The notes under the pieces: generated by a model | What the model was told of the DNA's origin: nothing | Database searches by the model: none | Seen by the model: only the letters and a program-made list of their open reading frames with translations | Assembly: GCF_001625215.2 (NCBI RefSeq) | Contig: NC_030385.2 | Span: 42,371,598 to 42,435,597 of the forward strand | Source of the DNA: Daucus carota subsp. sativus | Taxonomy: Eukaryota > Streptophyta > Magnoliopsida > Apiales > Apiaceae | DNA: 64,000 bases | Reading direction: 5' to 3' | Shown: positions 23,114 through 33,979 of the stretch, piece after piece | Layout of the letters: the number at the start of each line of letters is the position of its first letter | Position numbering within the stretch: position 1 is the first letter of the stretch | Made by a program: the position numbers and the translations under genes

Positions 23114-23537
23114 TAAAATGGTTGTTGAAAAAAATGACCGTGCATTTGAAAATATATAGAAATTCAATGTAGAAGCGGAAAAGAGCAGAATCATACTACA
23201 GAGCTGGAGTATAAGGTGAGTTACATCTGTTGTTGAATAAGGTCTATATCTGTTGTAGTATTATCTAGTTATCCAGATTTAAAATTTCAGATCAACTCCA
23301 GGTTTGAAATTTAACGAACATGGTTTACAGTAGAATGTAGGTAGCGATCTGCTTAAACTCTGCACACTGCAGTTGATAAAAGAATACATAAGTCATCATC
23401 ATCCTAAAAAAATAAAAAAATAATTCCAGCCACAATGCTGCTTCAAACTGTAGCTACATATAACAAACAAACGAAAAGTTTATAACAAACAAATGAAATT
23501 GTATTTTCTGCTGTTGAAGACGGAGTTGATTGAAGTA

Positions 23538-23735
23538 TCAGTTGATGCCTGGACTAGGTCCAGCTGGGGGAACTGGAACACCCTTTGGTAGCATTGCGAA
23601 AAGCTCACTCGATCTCAGCCGACCTCCTGATTCATCAAAAACAGGTCGTGCGAGAGCTCCCTGAAAGACAAAAAGAAGCATGGCTATGACCACAACAGAG
23701 TATATGAAGCTCTTAAGTTGCTGAAGAAAACCCAT
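23538..23735 (-). CDS. Secreted IDA/PIP-like signalling peptide precursor
   Basis: A single-exon precursor of 65 residues. Residues about 1-29 (MGFLQQLKSF, then IYSVVVIAMLLFVFQGALA) are a clear signal peptide with an A-L-A cleavage site. A short variable part follows, then a conserved C-terminus MLPKGVPVPPAGPSPGIN. Plant IDA/IDL peptides end in a P.PPS.PS..HN motif, and PIP/PIPL peptides in SGPS; this end combines LPKGVP.PP with GPSPG and a final Asn. Family members are processed apoplastic ligands of HAESA/RLK7-type receptor kinases acting in abscission or defence. The alanine in PPAGPS and the -GIN end are variations, so subfamily assignment (IDL versus PIPL) is open. A TATA-like TTATTTATAG lies upstream at about 23768-23779. 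Confidence 0.8.
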   Translation of the reverse strand: MGFLQQLKSFIYSVVVIAMLLFVFQGALARPVFDESGGRLRSSELFAMLPKGVPVPPAGPSPGIN

Positions 23736-24782
23736 GTTCTGCTTCTATCAATCTTCACATATGTTTTAGCTTATTTATAGTTTAAGCTCTTAGAATATTT
23801 TGTTCTTCCTTATATTCCACACAGAAAAGGCCAAGCCGGCTTTGGAACTGGGATACGGTAATGAACTTATAATAATGATAATCAAATATTTTATAAAGTT
23901 GAATTTTAATGTCAAACATACTTCTAACTCATGATCCAGCCGGCAAGCCATTGTTCAGTCTACACACTGGTAAGCCTAAAGCCTCTTAATCTTCCTCTTA
24001 TGATATTCTCAGATATGCATCAACCTCGTGACACGGGAACGTGAATAATTGGCTTAGGACTGCACAGAAAGCAAAAGCCAAGCCTTCACACAAAGTTTAA
24101 AACTACAGTAATGTAGAAATGTTCAGAATTTACTTCTAACCTATATGCATAGATGACAGTTCATAACATCTCATAATCAGGTGTACGGATGTCAACCTCC
24201 ACCATGATTTGCACAAATTAATATGTTAAACAACTATAGCATCCAAGTGTCAGCATTCATCAGTGTCATTGGTATAATAATGTTATCTGGGTCACATTCA
24301 CAACAGTTCACAGTTTGCCTGCAGAGGCACAGAGGTATCGCGAGATGTTCAAGCAAACTGCAACCTTGATTGAATATATAGTTTTGAGGATCTACAGAAG
24401 CTATACAAACATACTGAATAAACTATGGCACATGCAACCGAACTGTACATAACATGAAGTACTAACACAATACCACCGAAAGTTTGTAAACTACATAAGT
24501 CTAAATTGTATTTCAAACAGCTAGTTCCTTCAATTTCCCAACTAATAATAATAAGATAAAAAACCTCAAGACTCCTGTATGCACATTTTTGAACACTCTG
24601 AACTCTAATCCTCAGCTCTGTAAAAGCACAGCAGTTCTAGAGATAAAATCTTTTCCAATAATAAAGGAGTCACAATAGTAATCAACAAAGCTATAATTTT
24701 ACTTTTCTGATATTAACACCAAAGCAGCCTGATGCGTGCTATATTGAAAGCAAGTTATAATATCAAATCAGGAAGAACTTTA

Positions 24783-25900
24783 TTAATACAATTTTACTTT
24801 AACCTGAATTGCTTCTTTTGCTAGGATGGGAAACCTAAAGCCTGCTGAGCAGTTCTTCAACTCTTCAGCGCTTTTTATTTGCTCCCCATGCATCTGAAAA
24901 TCCATTTTAATTACATTCGAACATCTGAAAGAAGGCAGAAAAACTTGAAACATACAAAAGCTAAATATAAAAAACTTGTGAGGCCTACAGATATGTGTTT
25001 GTAGGAAAACTTGAATTTTAAGAAATAACACAAGCAAACAGATATATAGAATGGGTAAAGTGTAAATTGAAAACATCAGTAAGAGTAACAGAAACAGGCG
25101 GACTCTACGGTTCATCCACATGAATCCATACTCGTTCCCCAGCATTCTGCACAAAACAATGAACATCTTTTTTCCACCATTTTTCAGCAGTCCTTTTTTC
25201 ACTTCAACCTATCTCCACATCTTTGTGTTCAGAAAAGTCTCTGCTACTACACATCTGTCTACATATCTGCATGTTCAGAAAAATCATCGCATCTTAACCA
25301 GGGAGCACCTTGTGTTGGCAGATGCCAAACATTCTTTTTGCAGCTACCTGCTGCTCTCAGTTCGTTGAAGAATCTAGCTCAACATAACTCAGTGAATCCA
25401 GAAGCTGATCATCATATCTTCCTAAAGTCACTTTCATATTGAAACTACTTGAAGACAGATTTTCTTCACCAGAAGGATCATTTTGACTGCTTTAAAGTCT
25501 CACTAGTGTCTTTCAAATCAAAATATGATTCACACAGCAGCAATTTTAGTGATACCAATAAACCTTATGTTTATTCACAAATTTCGTCTTTGTGCAAGAC
25601 AATGGGAATGACCACATCCTCATTTCCTTTCCCATTCTGAATCAGACCTATTGAGAGACTCAAGCCACAACACCTAGGTTTTTTATTTGCGATATGAGGA
25701 ACAATCACAAGATAACTTATTCAAGTCACTTGCATCAATTTGTAAAAGACTTGAACTTGAAGTATGAGCTTGGACAGATGAATCATGAAAGAATTTACAC
25801 CAATTAAATTTGGTCTTAGACACATTACACAAAGAACACCGTGCTTTCCTTCTCTTTTGTAAGCTCAACAGAAGTATGCACTTGCTCTATTACATTCGCA
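24783..25900 (-). pseudogene. Decayed or unresolved coding sequence downstream of the CPBP protease gene
   Basis: On the minus strand short open stretches follow one another in changing frames: NLREELMMKYFANVIEQVHTS (about 25935-25870), CNVSKTKFNWCKFFHDSS (about 25835-25780), GNEDVVIPIVLHKDEICE (about 25630-25575), FNMKVTLGRYDDQLLDSL (about 25460-25395) and an exon-like MHGEQIKSAEELKNC, then SAGFRFPILAKEAIQ with CAG|GTTAAA after it (24893-24804). They look coding-like but are broken by stops and frame changes. I do not recognise the family. It may be a pseudogene or a rapidly evolving gene whose exons I cannot define. The 23736-24782 stretch shows no gene. Confidence 0.3.
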
Positions 25901-26030
25901 AAATATTTCATCATCAATTCTTCCCTCAAATTAGAACTAGGTTTTTGTAAAAAAAATTACTGATGAGGAACTATAAAAGATTTTGAAATCCCATCATGCC
26001 AGATTGATAGTACTTTCTAACAGTAAAGAT

Positions 26031-26099
26031 TCACACGAGTGCAACTGCACAAACTCCAATCCACAGAACTGGCATTCCAGGTATGCCAAGATACTTGAA
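26031..26099 (-). other. Possible alternative terminal exon of the CPBP protease gene
   Basis: Preceded by a good acceptor (AGATTTGCAG) on the minus strand, this encodes FKYLGIPGMPVLWIGVCAVALV and a stop. That is membrane-like and unlikely by chance in AT-rich DNA. It lies 100 bp beyond the stop of the protease gene and could be an alternative 3' exon or the last exon of another transcript. I cannot find the donor that feeds it. Confidence 0.35.
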
Positions 26100-26198
26100 C
26101 TGCAAATCTTGAAGTTTCTAGAAATTAATTACGGTAATTCAAGCACATAAATTGTAATGAATAATGACAAGAGCAGCCAAGGACAACTTAATAAGTGT

Positions 26199-28921
26199 TC
26201 ATGAGGTAAATGTTATAAATAAAGTGAGGGCATTATACATAGAATGAATGGCAATGGAAGAGCTTAACTTTCCAGTCCAACAATAAGAGCAGCCTAAGAC
26301 TAAGCCTACAATGAATAGTTGGAGAAAATTTTCGCTAGATAAGTGAGCTGCGCTGAAAATAGCAGAGCTTACAAGAAGTGCTTGTGGCCATTCCATTGTG
26401 GATGCCAGGTATTTCAGTAGAAACCCTCTGTACACAGTTTCCTCCAGAAACGGAGTGATAATGCAGTAGACTAAAGAGCATGCAGTTAAGGAGATGGGAC
26501 CACTCAATAAAATTTCCTTCAGTACAGGGTTGTTAACATCCTGCACGTAGATTAAACAGCAGATATTACAGGTAAATTATAGTAGTGCCTTAAATTTCTG
26601 TATACATATGAGTTAAACAAGTATCACTTTTTTCTTCTTTCCTATCGTACATTAACTTTAATAGTTGGTAGGGGGGAGGTTAGGGTTCAACATCACATGC
26701 TATTTTGCTATAATTGTAGAAGAGAGAAACTCAGTTTTCAAAATATTTTTACAGCACGCAACAAGAAAGCTAAATTTAACATATGCATAATACAACATAT
26801 TTTGACAAAATGCATTTAAAGCTTTTGATTCACATTCTTTAAGTACATTACAAAGGCATTATGCTATGATATTAAACTTTATACAGTAATGATCACAATA
26901 TTATGAAGAAGCACCATAACTACTTTTAATATAACCCTTTTCTTCTGCCAATGGTACACGTACATATTGGAGAAGCTTTTATACCCGACCTTTACGCTTG
27001 TGTAACAGATTTCCAATTTTGATACATGTACTTCTACATTTCTAAGAGCATATTCTATGATAAGAAAAAAGTACCATGATATATAAGGTTAAGATGAATG
27101 CCAACAGGAGTAAAATGCTTGAAAGCTTTGAATTCTGTATTCAACTTGAGGTGTAATTGTAATCACGAACAATAAAAAGAAAAAAGAAAATACAAACATA
27201 ATTATCTGAAGCTTCAATATTAATTCATGAAAGAAGTCAAGCATTTAAGGTGTATTATCAGAAGTATAACCTTGGGACCTATCAAACTGTCAGCAAGCAA
27301 TGACGTGACGAACACCAGGAACACAAGAAACCCAAAGCCAAAGACTGATGCCAGCAACCAGTTCCTTTCATTTGTCATTTTATCAACTTCAACGTTGCTG
27401 AAAATCTTATATGGAGGCTTAGCAGAGAACCTCAGTAAAAGTGAAACCACAGCAAGCTCCAGCGTTTGTAATAGAAGTACTGATATTGCCTGTCTTGAAA
27501 GCAAAAGAGCAGATCAGAAACCAACATAAATAGCTGTACTGAGTGTTATGCAACACTAAAGTGCTCTCCCGTAACAAGACAGACAAATTATAACATAAAT
27601 TGGTGACAGAAAAGAATCTATATATCGATAGCTAAAGATCATCTCAGGTACCTCTGAAATATATCATATAGAACCGTGAAATCCAAGTAGCGGTATAGTA
27701 TGCAGAGGAATACAAGCACAATATAGTGAAGGATTAGTTAGTTACTTGATTGAACGTATGTATGAGTGCAACCCTACGAGGCACCAGATTGACAATGATT
27801 AAGGACAAGGACCACAAAAGTAAAATGCAACACTTTCCTTCCTCAAAACAATTTTAACAATCCAGTCCCACATCAAAGCATGTGGGATATTAATTCAGAT
27901 TATAAAGTCAAGTACAAGTACCATTGAGCTAACAAATTAAGATCTTTCGGGGGCATGTGGCGGGCTTGTGGATTTGACCTGGGCTGTTACACCGATGCTT
28001 TACTATATTCCCTATTTCAAATTCAAATAAAGACTCAGGTCACCCTGGTTGTCACACCAATGCATAACCATTTCCTTGTAATTGGTTAAAGAAAATTACG
28101 TTTATATAGTGTAAAATCTTTCAGTGGTAATACCATTTGTAATTAGTTTCGACCCAATTACATTGTAAGTTTGAGTAACTTATAGTAGCACAAGTCTACA
28201 ACTAATGAATACAATATTACCAAAAAAAAAATTGATTGACATGTATGATTGGTTGTTGAAACGATTCAGTAAATGTCAATTGCGTGTCATTACGATACAT
28301 AGATGCTTCCCGGCAAGTTATAAATTAGTCACCTGAGTTTGGTTATCAAGCGAAGATGTATGCAATAGTTGGGAAACGATCGACAATCCTCCAAAACTCA
28401 AAGGAATGTGGAAGCTGAACATATACAAACCCATAGTGCTCCACAGACTCCCAATATCACATTGTATGTCTGATTCAAGAACTGAGAACCCCTCCTGACA
28501 AAAAAAAAAGGAAAAAAGAACTGAGAACCCCTGTAAAGAAATAAAACGTTAGACTCCAAACTCAAAGAGTTAGTCGTTAAAATATACATACACGATAGGT
28601 TCATATTCTACGGAGAACAATTAACAGTTTTAACACGAGAACACGTGAGAATTGTTTTCACCTGAGCGCAAACCCGACAAGGTACTGTACCTGAGAGGGT
28701 TTATTGGAGTTGTCATTTTGATTGCTGACACAAAAGCACTTAAGACAAGAAGACAGTCTCCTAGTACTACTAACCAAGAAACTGGATTTGAGTATTGTTG
28801 GTGAAATTGGCCTATTCTTGAAAACTGAAGCAAATTGGGGAAGAAGGGGAGGATGGGGTGGACTTAAATGCAGTAGAGATAGAATTGGGGGATGATGATG
28901 ATGATAATTCATCACTTCCAT
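26199..28921 (-). CDS. Plastid CPBP-family (CAAX-type/Abi) membrane protease
   Basis: Exons 28921-28691, 28494-28333, 27489-27271 and 26540-26199 (all phase 0, GT-AG) give 317 residues. The first ~70 residues, rich in Ser, Pro and His and poor in acids, look like a chloroplast transit peptide. The mature part starts with the conserved LWSTMGLYMFSFHIPLSFGGL, then hydrophobic segments (ISVLLLQTLELAVVSLLL; WLLASVFGFGFLVFLVFV). The protease signature is in the last exon: EETVYRG (Glu237-Glu238 and Arg241), FSAAH (His270) and HSMYNA (His303, Asn307), the metal-binding and catalytic residues of the CPBP/Rce1 superfamily. Arabidopsis homologues are thylakoid or envelope proteins of the SCO4/AT1G14270 type with poorly known substrates. 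All expected motifs are intact. Confidence 0.92.
27858..28060. repeat. Dispersed repeat fragment related to 44622-45150
   Basis: Shares CCAGTCCCACATC, GGGGGC.TGTGG.GGGCTTGTGGAT, GACTC and CCCGGTTGT-like pieces with the TRIM-like element at 44622. It lies in intron 2 of the protease gene. It is probably a solo or degraded LTR; borders are uncertain. Confidence 0.5.
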
Positions 28922-31900
28922 TCTTCTCTCCTTGCTGTTGCTGAAGAGTTTATATTGTTTCTCTGTATTTTATATTTTGAACTAAAATAAGGAGAGAAAT
29001 TTTATAAGAAACAACAATTATGGCTGCGCACAACTAATTCAAAACGGATAAAACTGTTGAGCTCGGTCGATCGAATTTTTCACAACCCCTAATTTTTAGG
29101 GTTAGGGTACGGGAATAATTCGAACAAACTGGATTAGGGTTTAAAAATTGGGGAAAATGGGGGGCGTCCCAGACTCCCATAGTCCATTGCTATTAACTGT
29201 TGATGCTGCTCTGCCATGCCTAATTTTGTCGTCAATCCACTAATTGAGCTCTTGATGCTGCCCTAATGTATCCCTTCTATCGTAAAAAGGACGAATCAGA
29301 TTTAATCGGTGAGGACGCGGAATAAAAATTAATCAGATTAATTGGAGAATAATCAGATGATTAAGAGAAAAATCATATATTTAATTGATTCAGTGAGTTA
29401 CGGAACAGAGATTAATCATGACCCGGTCACTTTTTAAACAATGTCTATGATTCACAGTTATTTATAATTTTAAATATTTGTGGTGGTTCTTTGTTACTTA
29501 TTTTGTTTGAATTTGTAACATGTTCTTGAAGCTATTCTTTACAGTTACTTGAATTTTTTAGATAAAGAGGTAAGAGAGGTATCAATAGTATGGCGATTGA
29601 TGTCGCCTGTGAGGAAATGCTTGCTCTGTCACGAGAAAAAGGTGGACTTCTTGATCTGCAAATGTAATGTGCTGCACCAAATACTTCAGATACCCCATTT
29701 TGATCGGTTGGTGTGATGTGTTGTCCAATTTTTATGTAGAACTGGGATTCCTTAGCCACAATCTAAAGGATATTGTTGTACTCCAGCTTAATCGATTCCC
29801 AATATATGTTATCAGAAGAAAAGAGGTAAATACGATTTTCTTTAATCTGTTCATGTTAGGGACTGATTCTCCAATGTTTGCAGTAGGCCGAAGAAAATTG
29901 TTGGCTATGAGCAGTATCTGTTTGTGATCTGTATACCAGTATTTTGATCAGATTCTTTTATCCTTTCAGTGCTTACTGCTTGATCTATTTAGTGGGAGAA
30001 GAGAGGAGACCTTAGCCTGATATGCTATCCATGACGCAAATATCTTCTTCTTTCTTCGAGAGTGGATGGTAATGAATGTCATCTTGCACTGAATCTGCTG
30101 CAATGATACTTCTTTTGGGTAGTGTGTAACATAACTAGTGGTGTCCCTTTCCGTTAACACGTCCGGTCATTATTTATCCACTGTTCATTACTAAGCACCA
30201 CCATACGATGGTAATATGCTTGCCAGCAGAATTATGTGTTAACTGATATTTTTTGATAAGTATATTAACTGATATTTACTGTAGTTAAGTCAAACAAGCT
30301 AGTTTAGGTCTATATTTCCGTAGTTTTGGACTAACGTGTGTGAGTGTGTCTCTGGATTAATGTCCTGCATATGATCGAGTATTTAACTTAAATGGTTTTT
30401 TACTATGTTTTCTGCTATTCTGATGGATGGTTTTGAAATGAATGTTAGCGTTCTACACTGAAGAATATCTGCAAGCTTCGGATGGGAAAAAAATTGATAT
30501 TGTGAATAATTAAGAAATGCTGAATCAGAATTGCTGTGTTGTTCCCACTAACGAGCATGTGCCATGTCTAACAACAGATTGGCCCGGAGACCCCTCCCCG
30601 CTGGTAAAAGTGAATTGACACTTCATTCACACTCCTTTGAAAGATTTCGCCACTCCATACACACCAGATGTAGGTCTGTTCTTTCCAATACTTCACATAG
30701 ACAAATGACTTTATGTTTTAATTAGAAGTTATTGTCTCAATTTCTACTGATTTTCTTATGGCTTCCCCACAAGATTACCTTTTGTAAAGTTTGATCACTC
30801 CATTTCTTGCGGACTACAGTTTGTTCACTATATTTAATACCATCTTTATATATCTTTAATCAGGTCTCCTTCTGTTGAGAACTGCTAACACATCTCTGAT
30901 TATGATATGTGGTATGGCCTGCCAGGCCATAAATAGCAGCTTACTGATGGAGATGACATGAACAAATCTTTAATTGATTTTGTGAGACTTTAACTGGACG
31001 TTAAAGTTGGTAGATGACTAGATTTTGTAGATTTAGTTCTATTAATTTGTCATACATTCAATTACAGTTTGTGTATTGGACTTGCTCTGCAGTTTGTGTA
31101 AATTTCACAAACTACATTGCCTCATACAACTACAGATTGTTAATATCGAACTCCGTTCATTTGGTTTTTTTCGTTATTAAGAATTTGTATTTCAACAGTT
31201 TTCTTATGGTGTTTCCATGGATACATACTAAGTACCAAAATATATGAATTTGAATGGTTTTGATTGAATTACGCTCTTTAATAATGGTGCAGAAGCTGCA
31301 TTTACAATAACCATATCAATAAAAATCATCCAAATTCATAAAATTTTTACAATAACCACATCAATCAAAATCATCCAAATTCTTAAATTTTGGTGTTTAG
31401 CACGTATTTACGGACACGCACAGGAGAAAGCCATATTTCAATACTAGTATTTCAGGGAGGTCTAATATGATTAATTGTCATCAAGACCGGAGGTAAACTC
31501 TTGCTATGAGTTATTATTATGATCTCTGTGTAGTGAAGTGAACCCAATGGGTGGTCCATTTGTGTGGATAGATAAGTGGGGTATGTATATAAATTTAAGA
31601 TGGACCGATTATAAAATCGTGTGATTTTAGTGACCCAGCAGATTGAATAATGTACAAGTTGTGACCCGGCTGCTTGTTTTCATTTCAACGGCACCATTTA
31701 TTAATGCCACTTCTATTAATATTTCTTACAAATTTCTGGTCAGGAGTACTTCCAGTTTAGCACCTGCACCCCTCGGTAGCTTCTCACTCACAATAGCAAA
31801 TTTTAGTTGCATGAACCAAGACCAACGATCGCCCGTTGAAGGGCATTATAATACGGGAAAACTCGCATAGAAGATCACATCTTTTAAATAATCTCATATT

Positions 31901-31967
31901 ATTGACAGTTTTGACGTCCGTTGAATGTTATTTATGAGCTCGGATATCACTTGTTAATTTATCAGAT
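28922..31967. other. Gene-poor intergenic region
   Basis: The first few hundred bases are the putative promoter of the protease gene. From 29.5 to 29.9 kb short frames occur (MAIDVACEEMLALSREKGG on plus; ELGFLSHNLKDIVVLQLN with a faint mTERF-like feel), but stops separate them. I see no gene that can be supported on either strand. 31260-31390 contains a duplicated ACAATAACCACATCAATMAAAATCATCCAAATTC. Confidence 0.45.
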
Positions 31968-32247
31968 GGGAGCTGGTCCCTGACATATGTATGTTAGGGA
32001 GAGTTTACGCAGCACACAAGTTTACGGCCGTTGAATGCATATCCAGCGGCCAGGATTATAACCTAGCGTCTAGCGTTTCCAGCGCTTTTTAACCGTTGGA
32101 CGGGGTGATTTTCCCCGTCCAACGGTTAAAAAGCGCTGGACATATTAAATTTTTGTTATAATCCTGGCTGTTGAATGTTCATCCAACAGCCAGAAAGCTG
32201 TAGGTCGGATAAGCGGTCTTGACATACGTATGCCAGGACCTGGACCC
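31968..32247. mobile_element. MULE-type foldback MITE (copy 1)
   Basis: A 280 bp element with an exact 9-bp duplication TTATCAGAT (31959-31967 and 32248-32256). Ends are GGGAGCTGGTCC / GGACCTGGACCC. The interior is strongly self-complementary: AGCGCTTTTTAACCGTTGGA and its complement flank a central GGGGTGATTTTCCCC, and GGCCAGGATTATAAC is also mirrored. It has no coding capacity and is related to 33231-33467. Confidence 0.9.
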
Positions 32248-32719
32248 TTATCAGATAAGTCATAATTTCACAATGATATGATATTATTTATTGTGGCCTA
32301 GCCCATTATCTAAAAAAATTTGCATTATAAAATTGTTTCTGATGGTTTATATTCTAAATTTATAACCTTCTCATCTAACAGATCCTACAATTTTTTAGCA
32401 GTTCAAATCAAACATCGTTAAATCTATCGAAATCTTGAAGAAAAAACAAGTATGAAAACGTAAGGAAGCAGAAAATAACGACCAGTAGCTGGGAGGGTGA
32501 GTCGATGAGAACACATGGGATTTGAAGCAGATTGAACGTCCTAACCGCTGGTGGGTCCGGTGAAGACACTGACCGTTGCTGTGTTTAATCAGATTAGTCA
32601 GTCACATGCTACTGGAAACAAAACAAGACCAAAAACACAAACATTTACTCTGCCGACAATTTCCTTGCTACAAATAATTGGTATATGAAAATTTAATTTC
32701 ATTTGAAGTATATTATAAA

Positions 32720-32911
32720 CGGTCTTTCTAATGTGTGCCCAAGGGCACACAATAAGCATCAACTTTCATGAAAATGACTTGTTTTGATTGGTGGAATTGA
32801 TGTGAATGCAGGGGGCCATTTACATTTATTATTCGTCCACCAATCAAAAGTTAGAATTCTCATGGGAGTTAGTGACTATTGTGTGCCCTTGGGCACACCA
32901 TAAAAAATTCG
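32720..32911. mobile_element. 192-bp MULE-type MITE with hairpin ends (copy 1)
   Basis: Bordered by an exact 9-bp duplication TATTATAAA (32711-32719 and 32912-32920). Both ends contain GTGTGCCCAAGGGCACAC (or its TT version), which is itself a stem-loop sequence. Copies at 53369-53560 and 57137-57328 have exactly the same length in opposite orientation. Confidence 0.9.
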
Positions 32912-33230
32912 TATTATAAAATCTGACACACTAGTAATTAAAATTTTTAACTTCATTTTAATTCTAAGGAATCGTGTATATGTAATTAGTTCAAGGAAAT
33001 CGACAGTTATATTAAATTCACCACCTCCTATTTATAACTTACTTATCACCCACCAAAATCATAATTCAAAATAAATTTATTTTAATATTCTTTCTTCTAT
33101 CAATTAACAATTAATTTAAGATATTCGGTTTCATCATCCCTTTTCTAGCTTTTTTTTACTACTCACAGTCACAAATACTCTCAATGTTGAATTTTGGAAT
33201 GAGCATAACTTGCATAAGCATATAAAAGTA

Positions 33231-33467
33231 GAGATGGGTGTGGACTGGTTAAGTGGCTCATGGTTTTCTTGCCGTTGGATGCATATCCAGCGGGTCAGGA
33301 TTATAACAAAATTTTACCACGTCTAGTGCTCCCCGTCTAACGGTTAAAGAGCACTAGACGTGGTAAGAATAATGTTATAATCCTGACTGCTGGATATTCA
33401 TCCAACAGCCAAAAAACTATGTGTTATTTAACATGTTCCTGCCAATCACATGCCAGGACCAGTCCCC
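33231..33467. mobile_element. MULE-type foldback MITE (copy 2)
   Basis: A 237 bp element with an exact 9-bp duplication ATAAAAGTA (33222-33230 and 33468-33476). It is the same family as 31968-32247: GCATATCCAGCGG.CAGGATTATAAC, an inverted ACCACGTCTAGTGCTC / GAGCACTAGACGTGGT around CCGTCTAACGGTTAA, and a right end CCAGGACCAGTCCCC. Confidence 0.9.
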
Positions 33468-33937
33468 ATAAAAGTATAACCACCATAGTCTTCACTCTTG
33501 AGCAAGTAGTACTAGTGTATCTTAATATAGGGCGCTAACATTGATTAGCAATCCCTAAATCCTCCCTTAAAGTATTAGCTCCCATTCATATTCTGACTTG
33601 CAGACACAAATACTTGCATGATGATTAGTATTAAACTCGAAGTTGATTAAACTAATAAACCTAACGGTCAGTGTACGTAGAATGCGACAAATCTAAGTGA
33701 ATTTTGTTTGTTGCGGAAACGAGATATGAAAAGAAAATATTAAAATAGGTAGACTTTATTGTAATGAAACAAAATATTTACAAGATCCAAGAACAGAGCT
33801 CATTGCAGCAATTTATTCACAAGAGGAAAGGGACCAGTAGCCCAGTACTTGTAGAAGAAGTGCTCAGTTATACTAGTACTAATACACAGTTAGTTATTAC
33901 TGTTCTAAAATACTCACTTGCCTTTGCTTCAACTCTT

Positions 33938-33945
33938 TATATAAA
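33938..33945 (+). promoter_or_regulatory. TATA box of the beta-expansin gene
   Basis: TATATAAA lies 35 bp before the chosen start codon, in CTTTATATAAACTCTCCCC. The upstream frame that runs into the gene is therefore mostly untranscribed, which supports the ATG at 33980. The leader is short. Confidence 0.65.
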
Positions 33946-33979
33946 CTCTCCCCACTTCTTCATTTCTTGCAACCACATT

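Larger units (their letters stand above)
19871..23290. repeat. Tandem ~3 kb unit, copy 3
   Basis: Diverged copy with its own internal duplication (AAAGAAAGAAATAAAATC..TTAAACTCATTCTTCT occurs at about 20095-20165 and 20219-20280). It carries an F-box fragment (21017-21187) absent from the other units, a minisatellite array, and a tail (22320-23280) paralogous to 19400-19870. A (TA)n run lies at about 20748-20787. Two elements inserted in its tail after the duplication. Confidence 0.78.

Noticed and set aside
29667-29927. Possible mTERF-like piece (ELGFLSHNLKDIVVLQLN)
   Set aside because: Only one weak helix-like match, with surrounding stops and no second repeat; not enough to call a gene.
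33764-33979. N-terminal extension of the expansin frame
   Set aside because: It lies upstream of a good TATA box, has no expansin similarity, and the signal peptide starts at the later ATG (33980).
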